A DNA stretch of 64,000 bases from Pedobacter suwonensis (lineage in GTDB: Bacteria; Bacteroidota; Bacteroidia; Sphingobacteriales; Sphingobacteriaceae), in NCBI RefSeq assembly GCF_900111825.1, contig NZ_FOJM01000010.1:176023-240022 (forward strand), read 5' to 3'. Made by a program: the position numbers and the translations under genes. This document shows, one piece after another, positions 62,211 through 64,000 of this stretch. The notes under the pieces are model-generated. The model saw only the letters and a list, made by a program, of their open reading frames with translations, had not been told where the DNA came from and searched no databases. Position 1 is the stretch's first letter. Every line of letters begins with the position of its first letter.

Positions 62211-63608
62211 CTAAATCTGCTCTGCCATTTGCACCGCTTTACGCAATGCGGCAATTTTATTGTTTACTTCCTGCATTTCGGTTTCAGGTACCGAATCGGC
62301 TACAATACCTGCTCCCGCACGGTAATGCAGTTCGTTGTTTTTGCTCATAAAAGTCCTGATCATGATGGCATGGTTAAAGTCCTCGTTAAAACCCATAAAG
62401 CCAATGGCTCCTGCATAAAAGTTCCTACCCAGTTTTTCATTTTCATCAATCAGCTGCATGGCTTTATACTTTGGTGCCCCGCTTAAAGTCCCTGCCGGAT
62501 AAGTGTCGGCAACTACCTTAAAAGCGCTTACATTTTCCTGCAAATGACCGCTCACTTTACTCACTAGGTGAATCAGGTGCGAATAATACTGCACTTCCTT
62601 AAAAGATTTTACTTCAACGCGGTTACAGTGCCTGCTTAAGTCGTTCCTGGCCAGATCAACCAGCATTACATGCTCAGCACTCTCTTTAGGGTCTTGTTCC
62701 AATTTTCTGGCCTGCTCTGCATCTTCAATGTCGTTTCCACTCCTTTTAAACGTTCCTGCGATTGGAAAAATATTCGCCGAATTGTTTTTAATCGTAATCT
62801 GTGCCTCTGGTGAGGAACCAAACAATTTAAAATTACCGTAATCGAAATAAAAAAGATAAGGTGATGGATTGATCGAACGCAGACAACGGTATACATTAAA
62901 TTCATCTCCGGTAAAAGCTTGTTTAAATGCCCTTGAAGGTACAATCTGAAAAACATCACCGCGATAAATATGCTTTTGCAGTTTTTCAACCAGATCCATA
63001 AAACCCTGATCAGTTAGATTTGAACTTTCCTCACCACGAAGCTGGAACTTGTATTCAGGATAATTTTTATTCTGGATCAGGTATTCCATTTTTTCCAATC
63101 CACCCTCTTCTTCTCCATCGAAAGTATTTTTGAAAAGCGTAATTTCGTTCTTAAAGTGATCAATGGCAATGATGTAACGATACAAGTGGTATTGCATTTC
63201 CGGAATTTCTTCTCCTTCGGGTGTTTCGGAAGCGAACTTGATATCTTCAAAATGCTGCACGGCATTCCAGGTAAAATAGCCAAACAGGCCGCTTGAGATG
63301 AATTTAATTTCGGGCAGTTCAGTTTCCTTAAATTTACCCTTAAAATCAGCAATTTCATCGATCAGATTTTTGCTCTCGGTAATCTCGACCGTACCATCAG
63401 GAAAATAGGTTTCCAGTCTAGAACCTTTTAAAATGATCCCCGCAACCGGATCGGCGCAAACAAAACTCATGGAATTTTCACGACTGTGGTAATCTGAACT
63501 CTCCAGTAAAATGCTGTTTGGATACACATCGCGCAAGCGCAGGTAAATGCTTACCGGCGTGGTGGTATCGGCAAGTAGTTTTTTGTAGGTCGTATTTATT
63601 TTATACAT
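62211..63608 (-). CDS. trpE: anthranilate synthase component I
   Basis: A 465-residue chorismate-using synthase. The C-terminal domain has FQIVPSRAF, NPSPYLFYFDYG, PIAGTFKRSG, DLARNDLSRHC and the signature TYPAGTLSGAPKYKAMQLIDENE. The feedback-binding motif LLES-x10-S is exact (Leu34-Ser37 and Ser48), so tryptophan inhibition is expected. It is the first structural gene of the unit and lies 63 bases after a terminator hairpin that belongs to an upstream Trp leader. Confidence 0.95.
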   Translation of the reverse strand: MYKINTTYKKLLADTTTPVSIYLRLRDVYPNSILLESSDYHSRENSMSFVCADPVAGIILKGSRLETYFPDGTVEITESKNLIDEIADFKGKFKETELPEIKFISSGLFGYFTWNAVQHFEDIKFASETPEGEEIPEMQYHLYRYIIAIDHFKNEITLFKNTFDGEEEGGLEKMEYLIQNKNYPEYKFQLRGEESSNLTDQGFMDLVEKLQKHIYRGDVFQIVPSRAFKQAFTGDEFNVYRCLRSINPSPYLFYFDYGNFKLFGSSPEAQITIKNNSANIFPIAGTFKRSGNDIEDAEQARKLEQDPKESAEHVMLVDLARNDLSRHCNRVEVKSFKEVQYYSHLIHLVSKVSGHLQENVSAFKVVADTYPAGTLSGAPKYKAMQLIDENEKLGRNFYAGAIGFMGFNEDFNHAIMIRTFMSKNNELHYRAGAGIVADSVPETEMQEVNNKIAALRKAVQMAEQI

Positions 63609-63671
63609 GATTTTACTATGTTGCTATTGCTTCGTGCATCGCAATAACGTTTAAATTATTTTTAACAATAA

Positions 63672-63768
63672 AAAGCCCGGCGTGTGGTTCTACGCCGGGC
63701 TTTAATGGTTCTTTAATAAGGTTTAGGTTGATAAACTATATTTCTTTCATACGCAGCCAGCGCAATCC
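63672..63768 (-). promoter_or_regulatory. transcription attenuator of the trp operon
   Basis: On the minus strand, AAAGCCCGGCGT (63703-63692) pairs perfectly with ACGCCGGGCTTT (63683-63672) and is followed by a U5 tract: an intrinsic terminator 63 bases before trpE. Upstream, CGCTGGCT (63762-63755), inside the leader peptide gene, can pair with AGCCCGGCG (63701-63693) through eight pairs including one G-U and one bulge. That would prevent the terminator. The two structures are mutually exclusive. Confidence 0.82.
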
Positions 63769-63815
63769 GTTTTCGAATTACTTTGCCAAAGCCAGGTATG
63801 TATATTGTTGATCAT
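63747..63815 (-). CDS. trpL: trp leader peptide, 22 residues with Trp-Leu-Trp
   Basis: An ATG-initiated 22-codon frame begins six bases after a TATTTTTG -7 box and reads MINNIHTWLWQSN, with Trp codons at positions 8 and 10 (63794-63792 and 63788-63786), ending GCV-stop. A ribosome stalled at the Trp codons leaves the antiterminator segment free. One that reaches the stop codon covers that segment and lets the terminator form. The arrangement is that of a classical ribosome-mediated attenuator ahead of trpE. Confidence 0.82.
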   Translation of the reverse strand: MINNIHTWLWQSNSKTDCAGCV

Positions 63816-63821
63816 GAGCCA

Positions 63822-63851
63822 CAAAAATATAAAGAATTTTGAAAAAGCAAA
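63822..63851 (-). promoter_or_regulatory. trp operon promoter (TTTG-N18-TATTTTTG)
   Basis: On the minus strand TTTG (63851-63848) and TATTTTTG (63829-63822) are 18 bases apart, close to the Bacteroidota -33/-7 pattern. Transcription should begin about at the leader-peptide ATG (63815). Confidence 0.6.
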
Positions 63852-63897
63852 ATATTTATGAAAATAAGTTTAGTCAGAAGTTATGAGTCCCAATCCC

Positions 63898-64000
63898 CTT
63901 GTCACCCTGAGGGATAATTTATGATATAAAAATCAATATGATTGACGTTTTTTCCTTCGCACAATTCTTGCCTCGGCTCACCGCCGCCGAAGGGCTCTTA
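63898..64000. repeat. intergenic repeat, partial at window edge
   Basis: CACCCTGAGGGATAATTTA plus TATAAAAATCAATA closely matches 43965-44002. The sequence continues into CTTCGCACAATTCTTGCCTCGGCTCA, an AGGC-rich repeat that runs off the window. Confidence 0.55.

Noticed and set aside
1..64000. CRISPR array, tRNA, rRNA, integrase or phage genes
   Set aside because: No regularly spaced repeats, no tRNA-like cloverleaf with a CCA-adjacent acceptor stem, and no phage or integrase reading frames were recognised on either strand.

Overview
The window looks like a chromosomal segment of a Sphingobacteriaceae bacterium, most likely Pedobacter or a close relative (phylum Bacteroidota). Several genes are preceded by the Bacteroidota -7 box TAnnTTTG, and Shine-Dalgarno sequences are rare. 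The gene content also fits: TonB-type outer-membrane barrels, ECF sigma with a membrane-anchored partner, BlaR1/BlaI with TonB domains, LytTR two-component genes, DUF1800/DUF1501, and a three-gene succinate dehydrogenase. The DNA is AT-rich, genes are dense on both strands, and no rRNA, tRNA, CRISPR array or prophage was recognised. Family names come from reading motifs, not from database searches.

Layout. 1-8 kb: HxlR regulator, a histone-H1-like basic protein, an ArsR/old-yellow-enzyme operon, pirin, an ECF sigma factor with its barrel/anchor partner, a repeat lipoprotein, and greA with a HIT hydrolase. 8-18 kb: secreted M1 peptidase, OsmC, 2-hydroxyacid dehydrogenase, TonB-type receptor, Nudix, a RAYT/IS200-like transposase behind four hairpins, and an acyltransferase. 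17.8-25 kb: two signalling blocks. One is a LytTR response regulator and LytS-type kinase facing a small membrane protein plus ABC transporter, with a LytTR-type direct repeat between them. The other is an unknown protein, a membrane protein, a NarL-type kinase and its response regulator. 25-27.6 kb: BlaI/BlaR1-like pair and a broken tail. 28-31.6 kb: sdhCAB. 32-37.7 kb: thioredoxin-like lipoprotein lacking its cysteines, cold-shock protein, copper-storage-like protein, HtrA, DapF. 38-44 kb: RND efflux operon. 44-53 kb: SNF2 helicase, small membrane protein, DUF1080, aat, DUF1800/DUF1501. 53-58.6 kb: App1-like phosphatase opposite a diacylglycerol-kinase-like gene, then a TonB-domain protein, M23, hemolysin III and rbfA. 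58.8-64 kb: a frameshifted four-helix-bundle gene, hflX, and trpE-trpG-trpC.

The most informative regulatory structure is upstream of trpE on the minus strand. A TAnnTTTG promoter is followed almost at once by a 22-codon peptide with Trp-Leu-Trp, then a strong hairpin with a U tract. A segment inside the peptide gene can pair with the hairpin's 5' arm. This is a complete classical Trp attenuator, and TrpE also carries the LLES-x10-S feedback motif. Other notable signals are a terminator-like hairpin in the greA leader, very short or absent 5' leaders at several genes, compensatory base changes in the RAYT-associated hairpins, and several intergenic palindrome families.
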